Part shown: positions 49,963 through 57,234 of the stretch, piece by piece
Layout of the letters: every line of letters starts with the position of its first letter
How positions within the stretch are numbered: position 1 is the stretch's first letter
NCBI RefSeq assembly: GCF_023702635.1
Contig: NZ_CP098455.1
Span: forward strand, 1,488,001 to 1,552,000
Length of the DNA stretch: 64,000 bases
Reading direction: 5' to 3'
Source: Spongiibacter taiwanensis
GTDB lineage: Bacteria > Pseudomonadota > Gammaproteobacteria > Pseudomonadales > Spongiibacteraceae
The notes under the pieces: model-generated
Seen by the model: only the letters and a program-made list of their open reading frames with translations
Databases searched by the model: none
What the model was told of the DNA's origin: nothing
Program-made: the position numbers and the translations under genes

Positions 49963-50852
49963 CTGACGAAGACGAGCAACAGCTCCCTCTCTTTGATTTG
50001 GAGCCAAGCGGAATCATTGAGCATGCAAGCCCAGTAATCGACGGGAAGACCGAAGAGGCGGAGCAGCAAACAGCGTCACGCTACAGTAAATACATCGTCT
50101 ATGTTGATGAGAGCGGCGATCACGGCATGCAAACCATCGATGCCAACTATCCACTATTCGTCTTGGCTCTGTGCGTTTTCCATAAGCGACATTACAGCGA
50201 ACAGGTCGTTTCAGCTTTGGAGAAATTCAAGTTCAATCATTTTGGCCATGATCAGGTCGTACTTCACGAAAATGAGATTCGCAAAGAGAAGGGGGAATTC
50301 AACATATTCCGCAGCCGGGAAGAAAAGTTTGCGTTCATGGACGAGCTGACCCAAATCATTGAACTCAGCAATTTCATACTAATCAGCTGCGTTATCGACA
50401 AGCGTCAACTAAAGGGCCACGCCGATGCCACCTCCAACCCCTACCATATTGCGCTGGGCTTTTGCCTGGAGACCCTTTTTGAGTTTCTCCAGGAAAAGGA
50501 ACAGCATGAAAAACTGACGCATGTGGTGGTTGAGTGTCGCGGCAAGAAAGAAGATGACGAGCTAGAGTTGGAGTTTCGCCGCATATGCGATGGCGCGAAC
50601 CGGCTTTCCCACCAACTCCCTTTCGATATCCGCTTTTCAGATAAAAAAGCCATGTCATCTGGGCTACAGCTGGCTGACCTGGTTGCAAGACCAATCGGAC
50701 TGAGCGTTTTAAAACCGGAGCAGGACAACCGAGCCTTCGAGGTGCTGAAGCGGAAATTCTACTGTGCTGGGGGACGCGCTTGTGTCGGGACAGAATTTGA
50801 GGGCTATGGGCTGAAGATTTTCCCCAGCCCAGAAAGCGAAAAGCCCCGATGA
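49959..50852 (+). CDS. DUF3800 protein, RNase-H-like candidate nuclease
   Basis: A 297-residue protein from the ATG at 49959, which overlaps the hsdS stop (ATGA). DUF3800 marks are YIVYVDESGDHGMQTIDANYP at about residue 45 with two acidic residues, VVLHENEIRKEKG, and the C-terminal SGLQLADLVARPIG with Asp. The spread of three or four acidic residues suggests an RNase-H-like fold, but catalysis is not shown. DUF3800 genes are frequent in phage and defence neighbourhoods. Coupling to hsdS makes it the fourth gene of this operon. Confidence 0.82.
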   Translation: MTDEDEQQLPLFDLEPSGIIEHASPVIDGKTEEAEQQTASRYSKYIVYVDESGDHGMQTIDANYPLFVLALCVFHKRHYSEQVVSALEKFKFNHFGHDQVVLHENEIRKEKGEFNIFRSREEKFAFMDELTQIIELSNFILISCVIDKRQLKGHADATSNPYHIALGFCLETLFEFLQEKEQHEKLTHVVVECRGKKEDDELELEFRRICDGANRLSHQLPFDIRFSDKKAMSSGLQLADLVARPIGLSVLKPEQDNRAFEVLKRKFYCAGGRACVGTEFEGYGLKIFPSPESEKPR

Positions 50853-50985
50853 TACTCACCGAGGCTGCGACGCCGACCGGGAACCCCCAATCCATTTGCA
50901 GCGAATGATAGGTAAACAGACTTTCAAGGTCAACCCCAAAAAACCGAAACAAATGACAAGCCCAGCCAGTCGTTAAAGGAAAAAT

Positions 50986-51921
50986 ATGAGTGATATCAAA
51001 CTGTTCCGCCTAAACGACAATGTCGCCAGTGAGATAAGCGGCCAAAGCGCCCAACTGGAAAAGCACCTGCAAAATCACGTCGAAGCCAATATGGCCACCC
51101 TGCTGGGGGTGCGGTACCTGGCCTCGGAGTATGCCACCGGCAAAACCCACAAGGGCCGTATCGACTCCCTGGGTCTGGACGAAAACGGCTGCCCGGTCAT
51201 TGTCGAGTACAAACGCCACAGCAATGAAAACGTGATCAATCAGGGCCTGTTCTACCTGGATTGGCTGCTGGACCACCAGGCCGAGTTTCGCTGGCTGGTG
51301 ATGGAGAAGATCGGCAAGGAGGATGCCGACAATATTGAATGGAGCGGTACCCGGCTGATTTGCATCGCCGCCGACTTTAACCGCTATGACGAACACGCCG
51401 TGCAGCAGATTAACCGCAATATCGAGCTGATGCGCTACCGCTACTTCGGCGATGAGCTATTGCTGCTGGAACTGGTGAATGTCCAGACAGCCAACGCAAT
51501 CCCAGCGAAACCCACAAGTCAATCCAGCAGCCAACCCACCAAGGCGGCGAAAACAGCCGGCAAAGATAAAAGCCAGCAGGACAGATTGGCAGACGCTTCG
51601 CCTGAGCTGGTCGAACTCTATGAAACGGTATGTGCCTATGCCGACCAATTGGGTGACGAGGTGCAACGCAAGGAACTCAAGCTCTACACCGCCTTCAAGC
51701 GTATCCGCAACTTCGCGTCAATTGTGGTGCAACCCGGCAAGGATGCCCGTCTGCAGCTTTACCTGAAACTGCCAGGAGAGTTAGGGGAAGAAAACGATTT
51801 CAGCCGCGATGTCACCCATATTGGCCATTGGGGCACCGGCAACCTGGAGGTGAATATCCGCGATTTTTCTGATTGGGAAAAGGCGAAATCACTGCTGGAC
51901 AAAGCCTACCTGGACAATTAA
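50986..51921 (+). CDS. PD-(D/E)XK nuclease-like protein with DUF5655 domain
   Basis: A 311-residue protein with AAGGA in front of the ATG. The first half resembles a DUF91/NucS-like nuclease: the core GRIDSLGLDENGCPVIVEYKR (about residues 57-77) supplies D, E and K of the PD-(D/E)XK site, and NQGLFYLDWLLDHQAEFRWL follows. A Ser/Lys-rich linker (about 167-200) joins a DUF5655 domain (about 205-310) with LKLYTAFKRIRNFASIVVQP. It follows DUF3800 by 133 bp. An accessory DNA-cleaving role is inferred from context, not shown. Confidence 0.78.
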   Translation: MSDIKLFRLNDNVASEISGQSAQLEKHLQNHVEANMATLLGVRYLASEYATGKTHKGRIDSLGLDENGCPVIVEYKRHSNENVINQGLFYLDWLLDHQAEFRWLVMEKIGKEDADNIEWSGTRLICIAADFNRYDEHAVQQINRNIELMRYRYFGDELLLLELVNVQTANAIPAKPTSQSSSQPTKAAKTAGKDKSQQDRLADASPELVELYETVCAYADQLGDEVQRKELKLYTAFKRIRNFASIVVQPGKDARLQLYLKLPGELGEENDFSRDVTHIGHWGTGNLEVNIRDFSDWEKAKSLLDKAYLDN

Positions 51922-51964
51922 CCAGCCCACAATGGAAAGAGGCAAATTTTCACACCCAACAAAG

Positions 51965-52006
51965 TTCCCAATTTGGGAATTATAAGTATAATTCCCAAAT
52001 TGGGAA
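51965..52006. promoter_or_regulatory. Perfect 42-bp palindromic operator and promoter of higBA
   Basis: TTCCCAATTTGGGAATTATA (51965-51984), AG, and its exact reverse complement (51987-52006). Each arm is itself a near-palindrome, TTCCCAA-T/A-TTGGGAA, so there are two operator half-sites in mirror image. TATAAT at 51987-51992 is a perfect -10 inside it. Strong autorepression by HigA/HigBA is expected. Confidence 0.8.
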
Positions 52007-52018
52007 CCAAGGACAGTC

Positions 52019-52303
52019 ATGAGAGTCTTAGGACGAGACAAGCTGGTTAAATTCTATAACAAACATGCCAATGCAAAAGGTGCCCTGGAGTCTTGGTTTC
52101 AAGAGGCCGAAAAGGCTGATTGGAAGACCACCCACGATATTAAAAGTCGGTACAGAAGTGCTGATTTTCTATCGGTCAACAGAGTGATCTTCAATATAAA
52201 AGGCAACCACTATCGGCTTGTGGTTAAAGTGCGCTACCAAAACGGCATCGTAGTGATTGAAGACGTAATGACCCATGCAGAGTACGACAAACGACAATTC
52301 TAG
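52019..52303 (+). CDS. higB: HigB-type mRNA-cleaving toxin
   Basis: A 94-residue RelE-superfamily toxin of the HigB group: LVKFYNKHANAKGALESWFQE, WKTTHDIKSRYRSADFLSVN, RVIFNIKGNHYRLVVKVRYQ and VMTHAEYDKRQF. Such toxins cut mRNA on the ribosome. It is upstream of its antitoxin, as is usual for higBA, with AAGGACA before the ATG. The gene and its flanks are AT-rich compared with the housekeeping genes, a sign of recent gain. Confidence 0.9.
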   Translation: MRVLGRDKLVKFYNKHANAKGALESWFQEAEKADWKTTHDIKSRYRSADFLSVNRVIFNIKGNHYRLVVKVRYQNGIVVIEDVMTHAEYDKRQF

Positions 52304-52315
52304 GGAGGGACTGTC

Positions 52316-53524
52316 ATGAACCATATTAAATTGATCCGCGATGATGCTACCCACCAGCAAGCTTTGGCGCGCCTTGACTATCTTATGGAAGCGGACCCTC
52401 AGGAGAATAGTGCTGAAGCCGAGGAGCTAGAAGTGCTGTCCGTGCTTATCGAGCACTATGAAGAACAGCATTTCCCTATTGACCTGCCCGACCCCATTGC
52501 GGCCATTGAATTCCGCATGGACCAGCTGGGATTAAAGGCAAAGGACCTGATCCCCTACATCGGCTCAGCGTCAAAAGTCAGTGAAGTCCTCAATGGAACG
52601 CGAAAACTCAGTCTCAATATGATCCGTCGATTAAATGAAGGATTAAAAATTCCCGCCGAGGTGTTGATTCGAGAGCCTGCGCAAAAAGCGGCTGTTAGCG
52701 CGGAGATTGATTGGCGGTCTTTTCCATTGAACGAAATGCGCAAGCGCGGTTATTTCCCGAACTTCAGCGGCACTCCCAAAGAGCTGAGGGAATATGCGGA
52801 AGAATGGCTGTCTAGCTTCCTGGACTCCATCCCCGGTGGAAGGTCTCTTCGTCCAACATTGTTGCGCAGCAGTGCGCGCCTTCGCGCCAGCAAAAAAGTA
52901 ACCGATGCCTACGCATTATGGGCCTGGCAAGTTCGTGTAATGCAGAAGGCTTCAGCCATCACACTCCCGACTGAGTATAGAAAGGGCGTCGTCACCGAAA
53001 AACTGATGGTAGACATAGCCCAGCTTTCAAGCGCTGAAAATGGCCCCGCATTAGCCCGGGAGCGACTGGCCCAACACGGTATCTACCTGATCGTAGAGCC
53101 ACACCTGCCGAAAACCTACATGGATGGCGCCGTATGCACCTGCCCCGAAGGAAACCCCATTATCGCACTGACCCTTCGCTATGACCGACTGGATAACTTC
53201 TGGTTTACCCTACTCCACGAGCTGGCTCATATCTCTTTGCATTTGGATGGCGAAAATGGCTGGTTTATCGACGATCTGGACGCGACCAGCGACGATCAGC
53301 AAGAAGTAGAAGCAGACAAATTGGCAGAAAGCACACTGATTCCCATCAGCAAAACTGCACTTCACGGATTCTCATCTGCCGACGAGGTAAAAGGCCTTGC
53401 AGATACACTCAAAATTTCACCCTGCATTATTGCAGGGCGACTGCGCCACGACTTCAAAAGCCATCAGCTATTCGGCACCCAATTCCGAGAGCAAGTCCGA
53501 TATCTGTTTGCGGAATACGGCTAA
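52316..53524 (+). CDS. higA: HigA antitoxin fused to an ImmA/IrrE metallopeptidase domain
   Basis: A 402-residue protein, far longer than a plain HigA (about 100-140). The N-terminal 120 residues are the HigA helix-turn-helix (AIEFRMDQLGLKAKDLIPYI, VSEVLNGTRKLSLNMIRRLN). The C-terminal half is an IrrE-type peptidase: FWFTLLHELAHISLHLDGE with HELAH at 301-305 and a later EVEADKLAE that supplies the third zinc ligand. It lies 12 bp after higB. The peptidase could cleave the antitoxin or another protein on a DNA-damage or phage signal (inference). Confidence 0.88.
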   Translation: MNHIKLIRDDATHQQALARLDYLMEADPQENSAEAEELEVLSVLIEHYEEQHFPIDLPDPIAAIEFRMDQLGLKAKDLIPYIGSASKVSEVLNGTRKLSLNMIRRLNEGLKIPAEVLIREPAQKAAVSAEIDWRSFPLNEMRKRGYFPNFSGTPKELREYAEEWLSSFLDSIPGGRSLRPTLLRSSARLRASKKVTDAYALWAWQVRVMQKASAITLPTEYRKGVVTEKLMVDIAQLSSAENGPALARERLAQHGIYLIVEPHLPKTYMDGAVCTCPEGNPIIALTLRYDRLDNFWFTLLHELAHISLHLDGENGWFIDDLDATSDDQQEVEADKLAESTLIPISKTALHGFSSADEVKGLADTLKISPCIIAGRLRHDFKSHQLFGTQFREQVRYLFAEYG

Positions 53525-53607
53525 CCGTTTCAGCTCCAATGACGTCGATACGCAATAAATGCTCGCCATGCCATTAATTATTACCCCCCCTTGAGGAGCA
53601 CCTAATT

Positions 53608-54549
53608 TTGGCCAGGATCGCCATTTTTTTATTTATCGTGCTCACCAGCAGTCAACTGGCTGCCAAACAGCTCTACAAATACCAAGACGAGAACGGCCAG
53701 TGGCATTTCACTGACCAAAAACCCGTTAATCGAGAAAACGTACAGCAACAGCAACTCACTGTTAGTGAACCAAAGAAGCTGATCCGTGCGGTCAACCGAG
53801 GCAGCAAACTGCACCCAAGGTTCTACGTGGTAAATGAATACTATGGTCCCGTCGAGATCGAGTTCTCGGTGACCAAGCAGGAGAATGTCAGTATCTATCC
53901 TCGACGCGTTGTGCGAATGACGGTACCCCCCAGAGGAGAATCCTTCGTTTTGGGTATCAAGGCACTGCGAGAACATGGCTGGAACTACCAGACGCTGCTC
54001 AGAAAAGTCATTGGCGACCCCACCTCCGAGCCAGATGTGCTATTCGCCTACGGGCAGCCATTCCCCGAGGGCAGAAAATTCAGAGTATCCCAAGGCTTCA
54101 ACGGACAGCGGAGCCATAAGGGCGAAGAAAATCGCTATGCGGTTGATATATCGCTGCCCGTGGGCACACCCATTCTCGCGGTCAGAGACGGGATGGTCAT
54201 GTCGGTGAACCAGGACTTCGATATCGGGGGCTATCAGGATAAATTTCGCAACAAGGCCAATCAGATCATGATTTTGCACCGCGACGGCACAATCGCGATC
54301 TACGCTCATCTGCAGCTGGAAAGCATCCCCGTTGGCGCTGGTCAGGCTGTGAAGCGAGGGCAAGTTATAGGGCGATCAGGTAACACGGGCTTTAGCAGCG
54401 GACCGCACCTCCACTTTGAGATTCACCAAAACCTGGGAATGAAGGGGCAGTCTGTTCCATTTTATTTTGTTGATAGCGGGGGCGGTCGCGTCACCCCCAA
54501 CACCGGGGTTTGGTTGACAGGCTCACCGGCAATCGGAAGCCCCGATTGA
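53608..54549 (+). CDS. M23 family metallopeptidase with DUF4124-like start, TTG start
   Basis: A 313-residue periplasmic protein from a TTG with GAGGAG 9 bp upstream. The signal peptide (IAIFLFIVLTSSQLAA) is followed by a DUF4124-like segment, YKYQDENGQWHFTDQKP. The M23 domain (about 155-300) has HKGEENRYAVDISLPVGTPI with the first zinc His/Asp and GPHLHFEI with the second His site. Such enzymes cut peptidoglycan cross-links. It sits outside the restriction operon; whether it belongs to the accessory region or to the core is not clear. Confidence 0.88.
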   Translation: MARIAIFLFIVLTSSQLAAKQLYKYQDENGQWHFTDQKPVNRENVQQQQLTVSEPKKLIRAVNRGSKLHPRFYVVNEYYGPVEIEFSVTKQENVSIYPRRVVRMTVPPRGESFVLGIKALREHGWNYQTLLRKVIGDPTSEPDVLFAYGQPFPEGRKFRVSQGFNGQRSHKGEENRYAVDISLPVGTPILAVRDGMVMSVNQDFDIGGYQDKFRNKANQIMILHRDGTIAIYAHLQLESIPVGAGQAVKRGQVIGRSGNTGFSSGPHLHFEIHQNLGMKGQSVPFYFVDSGGGRVTPNTGVWLTGSPAIGSPD

Positions 54550-54631
54550 GCACCTCTACCAGATCCCCCCATCAATGCTTCACCCCACCGCATGTACGAA
54601 ATTCCCCGTTTTCTAAACACGTGCAGCCAAC

Positions 54632-54650
54632 ATGTCGATGATATCGACAT
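54632..54650. promoter_or_regulatory. 19-bp palindrome, second copy
   Basis: ATGTCGATGATATCGACAT matches the fic palindrome at 45687 in 17 of 19 positions; ATGTCGAT / ATCGACAT arms are perfect. It lies 134 bp before feoA and 83 bp after the M23 stop, so its target gene is unclear. Confidence 0.6.
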
Positions 54651-54747
54651 TAAAACAACGGTCTCTCTTAATTTACTTTTCGCCCGAAGCTGAAATAGCG
54701 GCAACCTGTACTGAACCTCTCCCATAGCATTCCGGTCTGACAAGACG

Positions 54748-54766
54748 GATAATGCGAATCAATCTC
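54748..54766 (+). promoter_or_regulatory. Fur box of the feo operon
   Basis: GATAATGCGAATCAATCTC agrees with the 19-bp Fur consensus GATAATGATAATCATTATC in 15 positions and lies 18 bp before feoA. Confidence 0.7.
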
Positions 54767-54783
54767 TTTAATACCCGTAACTC

Positions 54784-55023
54784 ATGACCCTCTCCGATCT
54801 AAAAAAAGGGACCAACGCCACGGTGTTGTCGGTGGTTGACGCCCATGCTCAAGACCCCATCGCCCACCGTATGCGGGAGCTGGGCTTTATTGCCGGCGCC
54901 CAAGTGCGGGTGGTGACCCGCAGTTTCTGGGGCGGCCACACTCTGGTGGTGCACCTGGGCAATACCCGCTTTGCCCTGCGCAAACACGAGGCTGCTCGGG
55001 TCACACTGCAGGCGGCATACTGA
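54784..55023 (+). CDS. feoA: Ferrous iron transport protein A
   Basis: A 79-residue SH3-like protein: TLSDLKKGTNATVLSVVD, HRMRELGFIAGAQVRVVTRS and LRKHEAARVTL. FeoA is a small cytoplasmic partner of FeoB. Its stop overlaps the feoB start by one base (TGATG). Confidence 0.95.
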   Translation: MTLSDLKKGTNATVLSVVDAHAQDPIAHRMRELGFIAGAQVRVVTRSFWGGHTLVVHLGNTRFALRKHEAARVTLQAAY

Positions 55024-56894
55024 TGGAATACCGAGTGCGAAACGGCAGCCAGGCCACCCCACCGAGACTGGCTTTAGTGGGAAATCCCAACTGCGGCAAG
55101 ACGGCGCTATTCAATTTGCTCACCGGCAGCAAACAAAAAGTCGCCAACTACGCCGGGGTAACGGTGGAGCGCAAGGAGGGGGTGTGCCTTTCTCCCTCGG
55201 GCCAGCGCTATCGCATTCTCGACTTGCCCGGCGCCTACAGCCTGGATGCCACCAGCCCCGATGAGGCGGTCACCCGGGACGTGCTGCAGGGCAAGCACCC
55301 CGGCGAGGCCGCGCCCGAGGTTCTGGTATGTGTGGTGGATGCCAGCAACCTGCGTTTGCACCTGCGCTTTGTGCTGGAACTGATGTCGCTGAATAGACCC
55401 ATGGTCGTCGCGCTGAACATGGCGGATGCCGCCCGGCGGCAAGGTATCGAAGTCGACTATGCGGCGCTGGCTGATCAACTGGGTGTGCCCGTGGTCGAAA
55501 CCGTTGCAATCAAGCGCGACGGCGCCAATGCGCTGCTTGATGCATTTGAACAGCAAACATGGCGCACGCCCGAGAACAAAGGCGAGGGCAATATCGAGGC
55601 GCGCTACCGGCAGATTGACCACATCCTTGCGCACGCGGTCACCCTGCGCGGCCAGAGCACCCGCTTTGATGACAAACTCGACGCGCTGGTACTGCACCCG
55701 GTGCTGGGCATGGCCACTCTGGCGGCGGTGCTGTTCTTCATGTTTCAGGCGGTTTTCGCCTGGGCAGCGCCCTTGATGGATGGCATCGTCGCTGGCGTAG
55801 AAGCCCTGGGACAGCTCGTCATTGCGCCGCTGCCCGAGGGCTCGGCGCTACACAGCTTGTTGAAAGACGGCGTGTTTGCCGGGCTTGGCAACGTGCTGGT
55901 GTTCCTGCCCCAAATTCTGATCTTGTTCTTTTTTATTCTGTTACTCGAGCAGTCCGGCTACCTGCCCCGGGCCGCCTACCTACTTGACCGGCTGATGTTC
56001 CGGGCCGGGCTCAGCGGTCGTGCGTTTATCCCCCTGCTGTCCAGCTTCGCCTGCGCGGTGCCGGGCATTATGGCGGCGCGCAGTATTCAAGACCCGCGGG
56101 ATCGACTCACCACGATTCTCGTTGCGCCATTAATGACCTGTTCCGCACGACTCCCGGTCTACACCCTGCTCATTGCTGCCTTTGTTCCAGCGACCACGGT
56201 GCTGGGCGGTTTCAACCTGCAGGGCCTAGTGCTGTTTGCCCTGTATTTCAGCGGTATTCTGAGCGCGATGCTGGTGGCCTACGTTATGAAGTGGTTGCAG
56301 CGCGACAAGCAAGACCATGCGCTATTAATGGAACTGCCCGCCTACCGCTTGCCCCACCCCCGAGACCTGGCGATGGGTTTGCTCCAGCGGGCAAAGATAT
56401 TTCTGCGCCGGGTGGGCGGCATTATTTTCTCGCTCACCGTTTTGCTGTGGCTGTTTTGCACCTTCCCAGGCGCGCCTGAAGGCTACACCGGGGCAGCCAT
56501 CGACTACAGCATTGCCGGGCGACTTGGCCATTTGCTGTCGTCCGTGTTTGAGCCCATCGGCTTTAATTGGCAGATCTGTATTGCGCTTATCCCCGGCATG
56601 GCCGCTCGGGAGGTGGCCGTGTCGGCCCTCGGCACGGTCTACGCCATGTCGGGCAGCGAAGATGCGATCAGCCATCAGCTCGGCCAACTGATCGCCCAAC
56701 AATGGTCACTGCCTACCGCGCTATCGCTGCTCACCTGGTTCGTTTTTGCGCCCCAGTGCATTTCTACCCTGGCGGTCATTCGCAGAGAAACCAACTCCTG
56801 GCGGATGATGGGGATCGCAACGGGCTACCTGTTTGGCCTAGCCTATTTCAGCGCCCTGGCGGTATTTCAACTCAGCCAATTGATTTGGCCCTAG
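55023..56894 (+). CDS. feoB: Ferrous iron transporter B
   Basis: A 623-residue inner-membrane Fe(II) transporter, shorter than the 773 of E. coli but complete in its parts. The G domain has G1 GNPNCGKTALFN (about residues 21-32), then NYAGVTVERKEG, G3 as DLPG and NMAD (G4). A membrane part with two Gate repeats follows: FLPQILILFFFILLLEQSGY, and SSFACAVPGIMAAR with the conserved Cys in a membrane helix, then LIPGMAAREVAVSALG. The C-terminal extension of E. coli is absent. Translation is coupled to feoA. Confidence 0.95.
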   Translation: MEYRVRNGSQATPPRLALVGNPNCGKTALFNLLTGSKQKVANYAGVTVERKEGVCLSPSGQRYRILDLPGAYSLDATSPDEAVTRDVLQGKHPGEAAPEVLVCVVDASNLRLHLRFVLELMSLNRPMVVALNMADAARRQGIEVDYAALADQLGVPVVETVAIKRDGANALLDAFEQQTWRTPENKGEGNIEARYRQIDHILAHAVTLRGQSTRFDDKLDALVLHPVLGMATLAAVLFFMFQAVFAWAAPLMDGIVAGVEALGQLVIAPLPEGSALHSLLKDGVFAGLGNVLVFLPQILILFFFILLLEQSGYLPRAAYLLDRLMFRAGLSGRAFIPLLSSFACAVPGIMAARSIQDPRDRLTTILVAPLMTCSARLPVYTLLIAAFVPATTVLGGFNLQGLVLFALYFSGILSAMLVAYVMKWLQRDKQDHALLMELPAYRLPHPRDLAMGLLQRAKIFLRRVGGIIFSLTVLLWLFCTFPGAPEGYTGAAIDYSIAGRLGHLLSSVFEPIGFNWQICIALIPGMAAREVAVSALGTVYAMSGSEDAISHQLGQLIAQQWSLPTALSLLTWFVFAPQCISTLAVIRRETNSWRMMGIATGYLFGLAYFSALAVFQLSQLIWP

Positions 56895-56905
56895 GAAGAA
56901 ATCCG

Positions 56906-57187
56906 ATGACTTCACTCGGCCACAACCTGATTCTGGCAGCCGTCATTCTCACCAGCGTCGCCATTTTTATCCGGCATTTTTTCGGCGACTGGAGCGGCGC
57001 GCAGGTTCAGCGAGTGGCCGACATCTTAATTCGCCGTGGGGGCTGGATGGCTGCAGTGGGGATTCGCCTGAACAGGCAAAGCGGTGGCCAGGCTGACTGC
57101 TCAAGTGGCTGCAATAGCTGCAGCGGTTGCGCCAGTGAGCGCACCACAAAACCTAGCCAGCTCATTGCCGTGGAGAGACAACAGTAG
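56906..57187 (+). CDS. Small Cys-rich membrane protein at the end of the feo operon
   Basis: A 93-residue protein from the ATG at 56906, 11 bp after feoB (AGGAAGAAAT in front). One N-terminal helix (NLILAAVILTSVAIFIRHFF) is followed by a Cys cluster, CSSGCNSCSGC at about residues 68-78. Position and form resemble the FeoB-associated Cys-rich proteins that may replace FeoC; the cluster could bind iron (inference). The reading frame is open further upstream, antisense-like within feoB, but that part is not protein-like. Confidence 0.8.
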   Translation: MTSLGHNLILAAVILTSVAIFIRHFFGDWSGAQVQRVADILIRRGGWMAAVGIRLNRQSGGQADCSSGCNSCSGCASERTTKPSQLIAVERQQ

Positions 57188-57234
57188 AAGCAATAGTCCA
57201 TCAGCCTCGTTAGCAGCATGGAACAAAACAGCCT

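Larger units (their letters stand above)
54550..54783. other. Regulatory gap between M23 peptidase and feoA
   Basis: No gene is seen in these 234 bp. It holds the second 19-bp palindrome (54632) and the feoA Fur box (54748). Confidence 0.6.

Noticed and set aside
41333-54550. A single complete genomic island bounded by att sites
   Set aside because: The second ssrA-end copy is only 168 bp away, no copy is seen at the far end, and no integrase is in the window.
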